This document shows, one piece after another, positions 1 to 5,914 of a DNA stretch of 12,673 bases. The DNA lies in NCBI GenBank assembly GCA_031552845.1, contig JAVBMC010000034.1, forward strand, positions 1 through 12,673, given 5' to 3'. How positions within the stretch are numbered: position 1 is the stretch's first letter; the number at the start of each line of letters is the position of its first letter. Source of the DNA: JAVBMC01 sp031552845 (GTDB lineage Bacteria; Verrucomicrobiota; Kiritimatiellia; RFP12; DVOR01). Below the pieces are notes generated by a model that did not search any database, had not been told where the DNA came from, and saw nothing but the letters and a program-made list of their open reading frames with translations. A program made the position numbers and the translations under genes.

Positions 1-187
1 CCTCATCCGCCGCTTTGCCCCCAAAGGCAGCCGGCTAAGCCAGATCAGCCACCGCGAACTGGCCGAAGGCGTCGCCTTCATCAACCGGCTCCCCCGCAAG
101 ATCTTTGACGGGCAAAGCGCTCTTGAGCTCTGGAATGCCGCTTTGAAAAAAGTCGCCAGAAAGTGAAATCATTTATTGCAATGAACC
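1..187 (+). mobile_element. 3' end of an IS30-family insertion sequence (left copy, partial)
   Basis: The window opens inside an IS30-type element. It holds the last 55 codons of the transposase and about 20 bp of terminal sequence containing ATTGCAATGAA. The outer boundary is inferred by alignment with the inverted copy at the other edge: the two match through AACC at 184-187 and then diverge. By eye there are 12 differences in 187 aligned bases, about 94% identity. The exact last base and the target duplication cannot be fixed because the other end of the element lies outside the window. Confidence 0.8.
2..166 (+). CDS. IS30-family transposase, C-terminal fragment (cut by window edge)
   Basis: This is the C-terminal part of a DDE transposase that catalyses cut-and-paste or circle-forming transposition of its element. 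The visible 54 residues begin LIRRFAPKGSRLSQISHREL and contain INRLPRK. Both match the usual IS30-family tail, where a glutamate in an N-E-N motif is followed by the LIR..PKG and N.RPRK blocks; the catalytic residues lie upstream of the window. Compared with the right-hand copy it reads three residues further (ARK after VA, against a stop right after VA), because an AGA here replaces the TGA stop there. Whether the full gene is intact cannot be seen. Confidence 0.85.
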   Translation, partial: LIRRFAPKGSRLSQISHRELAEGVAFINRLPRKIFDGQSALELWNAALKKVARK

Positions 188-200
188 CCAATACGGGAAC

Positions 201-336
201 GATACTCATATGAGTACCGTTTTGATACTCACATGAGTACCGGTTCGTGACTGCTATCAGTAATGCTCCCGTACACGTATGAGTATCGAGCCGTTACTCA
301 TATTTGTATCACATCATGACTGGTAGCGGTCACGAA
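201..336. repeat. Array of six palindromic units with exactly 23-bp spacing
   Basis: Six short dyads have centres at 209.5, 232.5, 255.5, 278.5, 301.5 and 324.5, an exact 23-bp step. Unit 1 is the perfect palindrome TACTCATATGAGTA. Unit 2 is TACTCA-CA-TGAGTA, unit 3 ACTG-CTAT-CAGT, and unit 6 begins TGAC and ends GTCA. Units 4 and 5 are weaker (5 of 7 base steps pair in each). Units 3-6 also form one larger imperfect inverted repeat centred at 290: the outer arms 244-261 and 319-336 pair at 16 of 18 positions. The block lies between the left IS30 end and the hisD 3' end. There is no T-tract, so it is a poor terminator candidate. No coding frame is convincing here. Confidence 0.75.
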
Positions 337-372
337 TCCTGTATCTGATGGGAGGGGGCTGACGCAGGTGGA

Positions 373-385
373 GGGGGGGGGGGGG
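373..385. repeat. Homopolymeric G13 tract
   Basis: Thirteen consecutive G on the + strand lie in non-coding DNA, about 90 bp beyond the hisD stop codon. Tracts of this length are prone to replication slippage and to sequencing error. It overlaps no gene that I can support. Confidence 0.9.
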
Positions 386-397
386 ATAGGTTATCTG

Positions 398-425
398 ACA
401 GATCGGACTGATTAGTCGAATCTGT
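398..425. repeat. 28-bp imperfect palindrome downstream of hisD
   Basis: Arms ACAGAT and ATCTGT enclose an inner GACT-GATT-AGTC hairpin. Ten of 12 possible pairs form, with a two-base internal mismatch. Read on the - strand it lies about 50 nt past the hisD stop, but it lacks a following U-run, so a role as transcript end or RNA-stabilising hairpin is only a guess. Confidence 0.5.
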
Positions 426-476
426 GTACCGGCGTTGGCGGGGAAAGTATTAGCAATGAGGCGTTGCGCTTCGCGG

Positions 477-1781
477 TTATTTTTTGAAGCGGATGGCGGC
501 GGCGTTGGCGTGGGCGTCGAGGCCTTCAATCTCGCCGAATGTTTGGATGGCGGCGCGGGTTTGTTGAAGATCTTTTTGGGTGAACTCGACGAAGCTGGTG
601 CGTTTGCGGAAGGTGTCGGCGGTGAGGCCGCTGTACATCCTGGCGGCACCGCCGGTGGGGAGTACGTGGCTGGGGCCGGCTACGAAGTCGCCTGCGGATT
701 CGGGCGTCCAGTGGCCGACGAACACGGCTCCTGCGCAGCGGACTTTGTTGAGCCAGCTGGTGGCTTTCTTGACTTGGAGTTCGAGGTGTTCGGGGGCAAA
801 GCGGTTGATGAGGTCGATGCCGTCGTCGAGGTTGTCGACGATGACGCTGAGGATGCCGCCTTTGGCGATGACGCGGTTGATGATGTCTTGGCGGCTGAGG
901 CTTTGGATCTGCCAGAGGATTTCGTCAGTGACTTGTTCGGCGAGTGCGCGTGAGGTGGTGACGAGGAGGGAGCGTTCGTGGCCGCTGCCGTGTTCGGCTT
1001 GGGAGAGGAGGTCGGCGGCTACCCATTTGGGATTGGCTGTTTCGTCAGCAAGGATGGCGATTTCACTGGGGCCGGCAACTTGGTCGATGGCGGCGTAGCC
1101 GTAGACTTGGCGTTTGGCGGCGGTGACGTAGGCGTTGCCGGGGCCTGCGATGAGTTGGACTGCGGGGATGCCAGGGGCACCGTAGGCCATGAGGCCGATG
1201 GATTGGATGCCGCCGACGCGGTAGATTTCGGTTGCGCCGGAGAGTTGGAGGGCGCACAGGAGGATGGGGTTGATTTTGCCGTCTTTGCCGGAGGGCGTGC
1301 AGGCGACGATTTGTTTGACGCCTGCGGCTTTGGCGAGGGTGACGGTCATGATGGCGGTGGAGGCGAGGGGTGCCGTGCCGCCGGGGATGTAACAGCCGAC
1401 GCGGTCCATGGCGGTGTAGATTTCGCCTTGTGCGCCGCCGCCGGGTGTGGGTTGGAGCCAGTCTTCACGCAGGCCGGCTTCTGCAAAGGCTTTGACGCGT
1501 TTGTGGGCGGTGGTGAGGGCTTTGCGGATGGCGGGGGTGCAGTGTTTTTGCGCGGCGTCGAGTTCGCGCTGTGTGACGCGGAGCGTTTTGGCTGTGAGCT
1601 TGGCCCCGTCGAATTTTTTGGCGGCGTCGAGGATGGCGTTGACCCCGCGTTGACGGATGTCAGCGAGGATTTCGGCGGCAGCGACTTCCGCAGCGGGATC
1701 GAAAGCCGGACGTTGAAGAAAGAGGTCGACGAGCGGGTTTTTCTTCTTAGGTGTCCAAGCGGTGATGAGAGGGTGGTTCAT
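477..1781 (-). CDS. hisD: Histidinol dehydrogenase
   Basis: The 434-residue enzyme matches the usual length of about 430. HisD oxidises L-histidinol to L-histidinal and then to L-histidine with two NAD+ and a bound zinc; it acts in the cytosol. Expected zinc ligands are visible as Q261 and H264 (in LLSQAEHG), D365 (ESAGDF) and H424. The catalytic pair E331-H332 lies in RFAPEHLEL. The GPGNAYV and DQVAGPSE blocks are also present. The start is the ATG of MNHPLITAW, with a GGAG just upstream; the open frame runs 45 codons further back but overlaps the previous gene and is not HisD-like. It follows rpiB-glyA by 31 bp in the same direction, so the two are probably co-transcribed. No other his gene is in the window. 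Confidence 0.97.
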   Translation of the reverse strand: MNHPLITAWTPKKKNPLVDLFLQRPAFDPAAEVAAAEILADIRQRGVNAILDAAKKFDGAKLTAKTLRVTQRELDAAQKHCTPAIRKALTTAHKRVKAFAEAGLREDWLQPTPGGGAQGEIYTAMDRVGCYIPGGTAPLASTAIMTVTLAKAAGVKQIVACTPSGKDGKINPILLCALQLSGATEIYRVGGIQSIGLMAYGAPGIPAVQLIAGPGNAYVTAAKRQVYGYAAIDQVAGPSEIAILADETANPKWVAADLLSQAEHGSGHERSLLVTTSRALAEQVTDEILWQIQSLSRQDIINRVIAKGGILSVIVDNLDDGIDLINRFAPEHLELQVKKATSWLNKVRCAGAVFVGHWTPESAGDFVAGPSHVLPTGGAARMYSGLTADTFRKRTSFVEFTQKDLQQTRAAIQTFGEIEGLDAHANAAAIRFKK

Positions 1782-1812
1782 GGAATGCTCCGCGCTGTTG
1801 TTGTGTGAGGAC

Positions 1813-3492
1813 TCAGGGGACGTCGTATTTGACGGCGAAGGCGGCGACTTCTTCGCGGATCTTGGCTTGGAGGTCGGCGTTCTCGACGTCCTTGAGGATG
1901 GCCGCGATCCAAGCACCGATCTGACGCATCTCGGGTTCCTTCATGCCGCGTGTCGTGACGGCGGCAGTGCCGATGCGGATGCCGGAGGTGACGAAGGGGC
2001 TTTGGGTATCGAAGGGGATTGTGTTCTTGTTGCAGATGATGCCGGCGGCGTCGAGGGCTGCGGCGGCAGCTTTACCGCTGATGCCGTTGGCCATGACGTT
2101 AACGAGCATGAGGTGGTTGTCGGTGCCGCCGGAGACAAGTTTGAAGCCTGCGTCCGTGAGTGTTTGCGCGAGGGCTTTGCAGTTGGCGACGATTTGTTTG
2201 GCGTAGTCCTTAAAGGCGGGCTGCATGGCTTCGAGGAAGCAGACGGCTTTGGCGGCGGCGGTGTGCTCGAGAGGTCCGCCTTGGATGCCAGGGAATACAG
2301 TCTTATCGATGGCCGCAGCGTATTGGGCTTTGCAGAGAATTAAACCGCTACGGGGACCACGGAGGGTTTTGTGCGTGGTGGAGGTGACGAAGTCGCTGTA
2401 GGGGACAGGGCTGGGGTGCGCACCGCCTGCGACGAGGCCGGCAATGTGGGCCATGTCGGTCATGAGGAGGGCACCAACGCTGTCGGCGATCTCGCGGAAC
2501 TTGGCGAAGTCGAGGATGCGCGGGTAAGCGCTGGCGCCGACGACGATGAGCTTTGGCTTGCAGGCTTTGGCTTGTTCGGCAATGGCGGTGTAGTCGAGGA
2601 GTTCGGTTTCGGGGGAGACTTTGTAGGGGACGATGGTGTAGAGCTTGCCGGAGAAGTTAACGGGGCTGCCGTGGGTGAGGTGGCCGCCTTGATCGAGGCT
2701 CATCGCGAGGATGGTGTCGCCGGGTTGGAGCATGGCGAAGTAGACGCCCATGTTGGCGGAGGAACCGCAGTGGGGCTGGACGTTGGCGTGCTCGGCGCCG
2801 AAGAGCTGCTTGGCGCGTTCGATGGCGAGGGTTTCGACGGTATCGACGGGGATGCAGCCGCTGTACCAGCGTTTGCCCGGGTAACCTTCGGCGTATTTGT
2901 TGGCGAGGACGGAACCGTTGGCCTCGCGCACGGCGCGGGTGCAGAGATTCTCGGACGCGATCAGGTTGATGGTGGTGTCTTCTTGGTGAACCTGCGCGGT
3001 GATAGCGGCGTGCACTGCGGGGTCGGCAGAGGCGAGCGAGGCGAACTCGCTGAGGCGGCCTGCGCGGTCAACTTTCGCGATGCGGCGGACGTGACGTTCT
3101 TCCGCGGAGAAGGGGGTGTCAATCCATGTCTTGAGGATGTCGGCTGCGAGCTCGAGAGTAGTTTCCGCCGCGCCGAAGACGAGGATGTTGGAGTCGTTGT
3201 GCTGACGGGTGAGCGTGGCTTGCTCGACAGTGGTGCAGAGGGAGGCGCGTGCTCCGGCGAAGCGGTTGGCGCTGATGCTCATGCCGATGCCGGTGGTGCA
3301 GATGAGGATGCCGCGGTCGACCTTGCGGGTGATGACGTCCTGCGTGACGTGCACTGCGTAGTCGGGGAAGTCGACGGGGTTTACCGTGCCGGTGCCGTAA
3401 TCGAAGGTCTCAACGTTGAGTTTCTTGAGAAGGGCGCAAAGAGTCTCTTTGAGTTCGACGCCGCGGTGGTCACAGGCAATGGCAAGCTTCAT
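1813..3492 (-). CDS. rpiB-glyA: Fused ribose-5-phosphate isomerase B and serine hydroxymethyltransferase
   Basis: One 559-residue frame carries two enzymes. Residues 1 to about 143 are RpiB, which interconverts ribose 5-phosphate and ribulose 5-phosphate: D8-H9 (ACDHRG), C65 in the CTTGIGMS loop, H98 (TRQHNDSN), R133 and R137 are all present. Residues about 145-559 are PLP-dependent SHMT, which converts serine plus tetrahydrofolate to glycine and methylene-THF: NLIASEN, KYAEGYPGKRWYSG and the PLP lysine K375 in STTHKTLRGPRSG. Both active sites look complete and each half has near-normal length. There is no stop, internal ATG or ribosome-binding site at the join. AGGAG at 3499-3503 sits 6 nt before the ATG. 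The separate genes are often neighbours in bacteria; a single fused polypeptide is uncommon to my knowledge. hisD follows 31 bp downstream. Confidence 0.95.
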   Translation of the reverse strand: MKLAIACDHRGVELKETLCALLKKLNVETFDYGTGTVNPVDFPDYAVHVTQDVITRKVDRGILICTTGIGMSISANRFAGARASLCTTVEQATLTRQHNDSNILVFGAAETTLELAADILKTWIDTPFSAEERHVRRIAKVDRAGRLSEFASLASADPAVHAAITAQVHQEDTTINLIASENLCTRAVREANGSVLANKYAEGYPGKRWYSGCIPVDTVETLAIERAKQLFGAEHANVQPHCGSSANMGVYFAMLQPGDTILAMSLDQGGHLTHGSPVNFSGKLYTIVPYKVSPETELLDYTAIAEQAKACKPKLIVVGASAYPRILDFAKFREIADSVGALLMTDMAHIAGLVAGGAHPSPVPYSDFVTSTTHKTLRGPRSGLILCKAQYAAAIDKTVFPGIQGGPLEHTAAAKAVCFLEAMQPAFKDYAKQIVANCKALAQTLTDAGFKLVSGGTDNHLMLVNVMANGISGKAAAAALDAAGIICNKNTIPFDTQSPFVTSGIRIGTAAVTTRGMKEPEMRQIGAWIAAILKDVENADLQAKIREEVAAFAVKYDVP

Positions 3493-3520
3493 GGCAGGCT
3501 CCTAGGAATAAAAAGCAATG

Positions 3521-3549
3521 ACTATATCAAAAATATAGAGTCAAGACAA
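3521..3549 (-). promoter_or_regulatory. Predicted sigma70-type promoter of rpiB-glyA-hisD
   Basis: On the - strand TTGTCT (3544-3549) and TATAGT (3521-3526) are 17 bp apart, which is close to consensus. The start codon at 3492 is about 29 bp downstream of the -10 box. An AT-rich inverted repeat (GACTATAT...ATATAGAGTC) overlaps the -10 box and spacer and could be an operator. Confidence 0.7.
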
Positions 3550-3645
3550 TTGCAAAGCAGTGCGGGGGACGCCGGAGTACAGCGCCGTCTACCCCCGTCT
3601 TTCGACGTAGCTTTTCGAAATATCACGGAAAGAGGACTTTTGGCA

Positions 3646-3736
3646 GTACTCAAAATACGGGCGTTTTTGGGTGTTGAACACGCATTTAAGACCTGCGCAG
3701 ATGTTTGACCTTGCTTTTTAAAGCCCTTTTGAGTAC
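3646..3736. repeat. Inverted 10-bp half-sites upstream of and within the oadG promoter
   Basis: GTACTCAAAA at 3646-3655 is matched exactly by its reverse complement TTTTGAGTAC at 3727-3736, whose last bases overlap the predicted oadG -10 box. An 11-bp perfect dyad, GTGTT-G-AACAC, lies between them at 3671-3681. The arrangement (distant half-sites with one over the promoter) would suit repression by looping, but no regulator is identified. The 7-mer TGAGTAC also occurs in units 1 and 2 of the 201-336 array. Confidence 0.4.
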
Positions 3737-3739
3737 ACT
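3711..3739 (+). promoter_or_regulatory. Predicted sigma70-type promoter of oadGAB
   Basis: TTGCTT (3711-3716) and TACACT (3734-3739) are separated by 17 bp. The ribosome-binding site and start of oadG follow 21-31 bp later. A better -35 hexamer, TTGACC, lies at 3705-3710 but would need a 23-bp spacer to this -10 box. Confidence 0.55.
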
Positions 3740-3769
3740 AAGACGGGTTTATTTTTATTGGAGGTCTTT

Positions 3770-3994
3770 ATGGTTCTGGTTCAGGGCGTGGTGGTGTTGC
3801 TTACGGGCATGGGATTGACTGTTCTTTTCCTGTTGACGCTGATTGGCGTAATGAATGTTTCGGCGAAGATCGTGCCGTTGTTTGACCATTTGCTGCCGAC
3901 GCCTGTGCCGGCAGCTCCGAAGAAGCCCGCCGCTAAGACCGATGATATGGCACCGATTGCAGCGGCAATCGCAGCAGCCCGTTGCCGCGGGTAA
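3770..3994 (+). CDS. oadG: Oxaloacetate decarboxylase, gamma subunit
   Basis: This 74-residue membrane protein is the small gamma subunit that anchors and helps assemble the Na+-pumping decarboxylase. Residues about 5-30 form one hydrophobic helix (VVVLLTGMGLTVLFLLTLIG). An Ala/Pro/Lys-rich linker (PVPAAPKKPAAK) and the tail IAAAIAAA follow, which is the typical OadG layout and length. The start is the ATG with GGAGG at 3760-3764 five bases upstream; an in-frame TTG four codons earlier has no such site. The C-terminus ends in ARCRG, slightly shorter than many homologues. It is the first gene of oadG-oadA-oadB, the order known from Klebsiella, with 41 bp to oadA. The sequence itself is low-complexity, so much of the confidence comes from context. 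Confidence 0.85.
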   Translation: MVLVQGVVVLLTGMGLTVLFLLTLIGVMNVSAKIVPLFDHLLPTPVPAAPKKPAAKTDDMAPIAAAIAAARCRG

Positions 3995-4035
3995 TTCCTT
4001 TATAATTTTAACTTAATACAGAAAGAGCAGGGGTT

Positions 4036-5838
4036 ATGGCCAAGAAGCAAGTGAAGTTCATGTGCACGGCGTTCCGTGATGGGTTCCAGTCCGTTTACGG
4101 CACGCGCGTTCTGCCGGATGATTTCTTTCCGGCCTTGGAGGCTGCGCGCGACGCAGGCATTACATGGTTTGAAGCAGGCGGCGGCGCGATGTTCCAATCC
4201 CCGGTGTTCTATCTGAACACAGACCCTTATAAGATGATGCAGCGCTTCCGCGACACAGTCGGTCCGGATGTGAACCTGCAGACGCTGGCACGCGGTGTGA
4301 ACATCGTGGCGTTGGATTCGGCCAGCAGCGATGTGATCAAGCTGCATGCAAAGCTCTTTAAGAAATATGGGATGACGACCATCCGCAACTTTGACGCATT
4401 GAACGACGTGAACAACCTGATCTGGTCGGGCAAGTGCATCGTTGAGGCTGGTTTGAAGCATCAGGTCGTCGTGACGATGATGTCGCTGCCGCCCGGCTGC
4501 ACCGGCGCACATGATCCGGACTTCTATGAGAAGACCCTGCGCGGTATTTTGGATGCCGGTATTCCGTATGATTCAGTTTGCTTTAAGGACGCATCCGGCA
4601 CGAGCACGCCGGCGGTGGTTTACGAAACTATCAAACGCGCCCGTAAGATGCTGCCGGAAGGCACTCACTTGCACTTCCATAGCCACGAGACTGCCGGCTG
4701 CGGCGCTCTGTGTTATCGTGCGGCGTTGGATGGCGGCGCTGACGGTATCGACCTCTCGCTCTCACCGGTTTCGGGCGGCACCTGCCAGTCCGACCTGTTG
4801 GTGATGTGGCATGCGCTGCGTGGCACCGATTTCGATCTGGGCATCGATGTAGACAAGGTCCGCAAGGCCGAGCGTATCTTTACCGAGTGCATGAAGGATT
4901 ACGAGATCCCGCCGGAAGCGATGGCGGTCAATCCTGAGATCCCGTTCTTCCCGCTGCCTGGTGGCGCTCTGACTGCCAACACGCAGATGCTGCGCGATAA
5001 TGGTCTGATGGACCGTTATCCTGAAATCGTTGCCGCCATGGGAGAGACTGTTGCCAAGGGGGGCTTTGGCACGTCGGTTACGCCGGTATCGCAATTCTAC
5101 TTCCAGCAGGCGTTCAACAACGTCATCTCCGGTTCGTGGAAGAAGATCGCTCCCGGCTACGGCAAGATGGTGCTGGGTTACTTCGGCAAGACGCCGATCG
5201 CTCCCGATCCGGAAGTCGTCAAGATCGCGTCCGAGCAGTTGGGCTTGAAGCCGACCACCGAGAAGGTGTTGGACATCAACGACCGCAACGAGGCCAAGTC
5301 CATCGCGGCTTGCGAAAAAGTTCTGAAGGACAACAACCTGCCCGTGACGGACGAGAACGTTTTCATCATCGCCAGTTGCGCCGAGAAGGGCTTGCTCTTC
5401 CTCCAAGGCAAGGCCAAGGTCAACGGCGTGCGCAAGGGCGCTGCCGCGAAGCCTGCTGCCGCCGCAGGCGGAGCATCAGCGGGCTGCACGGTCACGGTCA
5501 ACGGACAGAAGTTCGCTGTTAAGCTTGATGGTGACACCGCGACGGTCAATGGCAAGAACTACTCAATCTCTGTTAAGGATGGCATTGAGCAGAGCGCTGC
5601 CGCACCGGCCGCCGCTGCCGGCAGCGGGACGGAAGTCCGCTCGCCTGTGCCCGGCTTGATCTTGCGCCTGACTGCCGAACCCGGCCATCCGATCAAGAAG
5701 GATGAAGAGATTCTCGTGATGGAAGCGATGAAGATGGAAATGCCTGTCAAGGCGCCGTGCGACGGTACCCTGCTGAGCATCAATGTCAACAACGCCGACA
5801 AGATCAACACAGGCGACTTGCTGGCTGTCATCGGCTAA
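4036..5838 (+). CDS. oadA: Oxaloacetate decarboxylase alpha subunit (carboxyltransferase plus biotin carrier)
   Basis: This 600-residue cytosolic subunit moves the carboxyl group of oxaloacetate to its own biotin, releasing pyruvate. Residues 1 to about 290 form the HMGL-like carboxyltransferase barrel. Visible there are R14-D15 and Q18 (FRDGFQS), R86 (LARG), the carbamylated-lysine candidate K184 (CFKDASG) and metal ligands H215 and H217 (HFHSHETAG). A pyruvate-carboxylase-like association region follows, then two Ala-rich linkers, then a biotinyl domain with EAMKMEM; the biotin lysine is K566, 34 residues from the end. The first barrel strand (MCTAFRDGFQS in place of the commoner TDTTLRDAHQS) and AGGGAMFQ mark a divergent subfamily, so a related 2-oxo acid substrate is not excluded. 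AGGGG precedes the ATG. The oadG and oadB neighbours strongly support the role. Confidence 0.9.
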   Translation: MAKKQVKFMCTAFRDGFQSVYGTRVLPDDFFPALEAARDAGITWFEAGGGAMFQSPVFYLNTDPYKMMQRFRDTVGPDVNLQTLARGVNIVALDSASSDVIKLHAKLFKKYGMTTIRNFDALNDVNNLIWSGKCIVEAGLKHQVVVTMMSLPPGCTGAHDPDFYEKTLRGILDAGIPYDSVCFKDASGTSTPAVVYETIKRARKMLPEGTHLHFHSHETAGCGALCYRAALDGGADGIDLSLSPVSGGTCQSDLLVMWHALRGTDFDLGIDVDKVRKAERIFTECMKDYEIPPEAMAVNPEIPFFPLPGGALTANTQMLRDNGLMDRYPEIVAAMGETVAKGGFGTSVTPVSQFYFQQAFNNVISGSWKKIAPGYGKMVLGYFGKTPIAPDPEVVKIASEQLGLKPTTEKVLDINDRNEAKSIAACEKVLKDNNLPVTDENVFIIASCAEKGLLFLQGKAKVNGVRKGAAAKPAAAAGGASAGCTVTVNGQKFAVKLDGDTATVNGKNYSISVKDGIEQSAAAPAAAAGSGTEVRSPVPGLILRLTAEPGHPIKKDEEILVMEAMKMEMPVKAPCDGTLLSINVNNADKINTGDLLAVIG

Positions 5839-5848
5839 TGCGTAACGG

Positions 5849-5875
5849 CGCCCGCGGGCTTCACTCCTGCGGGCG
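5849..5875 (+). terminator. GC-rich hairpin between oadA and oadB
   Basis: CGCCCGCGGG, a 7-nt loop and CCTGCGGGCG form a 10-bp stem with one mismatch, followed by TTCCATTTACTTT. The weak U content suggests partial termination or an RNA-stability element that sets oadB expression below oadGA, not a full stop. Confidence 0.5.
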
Positions 5876-5914
5876 TTCCATTTACTTTAAAGCAGAAAGA
5901 GAGTTTATCTGACT

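Noticed and set aside
201..336. CRISPR array
   Set aside because: Units are short dyads that diverge from each other; there are no constant repeats with unique 30-bp spacers and no cas genes.
3563..3596. GC-rich imperfect hairpin (GGGGGACG to CCCCC) between the divergent promoters
   Set aside because: Several mismatches and bulges and no T-tract; not enough to call a terminator or operator.
435..3708. Several long + strand frames opposite hisD and rpiB-glyA
   Set aside because: They are Gly/Asp/Val-rich antisense shadows of well-identified enzymes and lack plausible starts.
4001..4006. TATAAT between oadG and oadA as an internal promoter
   Set aside because: No acceptable -35 hexamer at 16-18 bp; the closest TTG-containing hexamer leaves only 13 bp.
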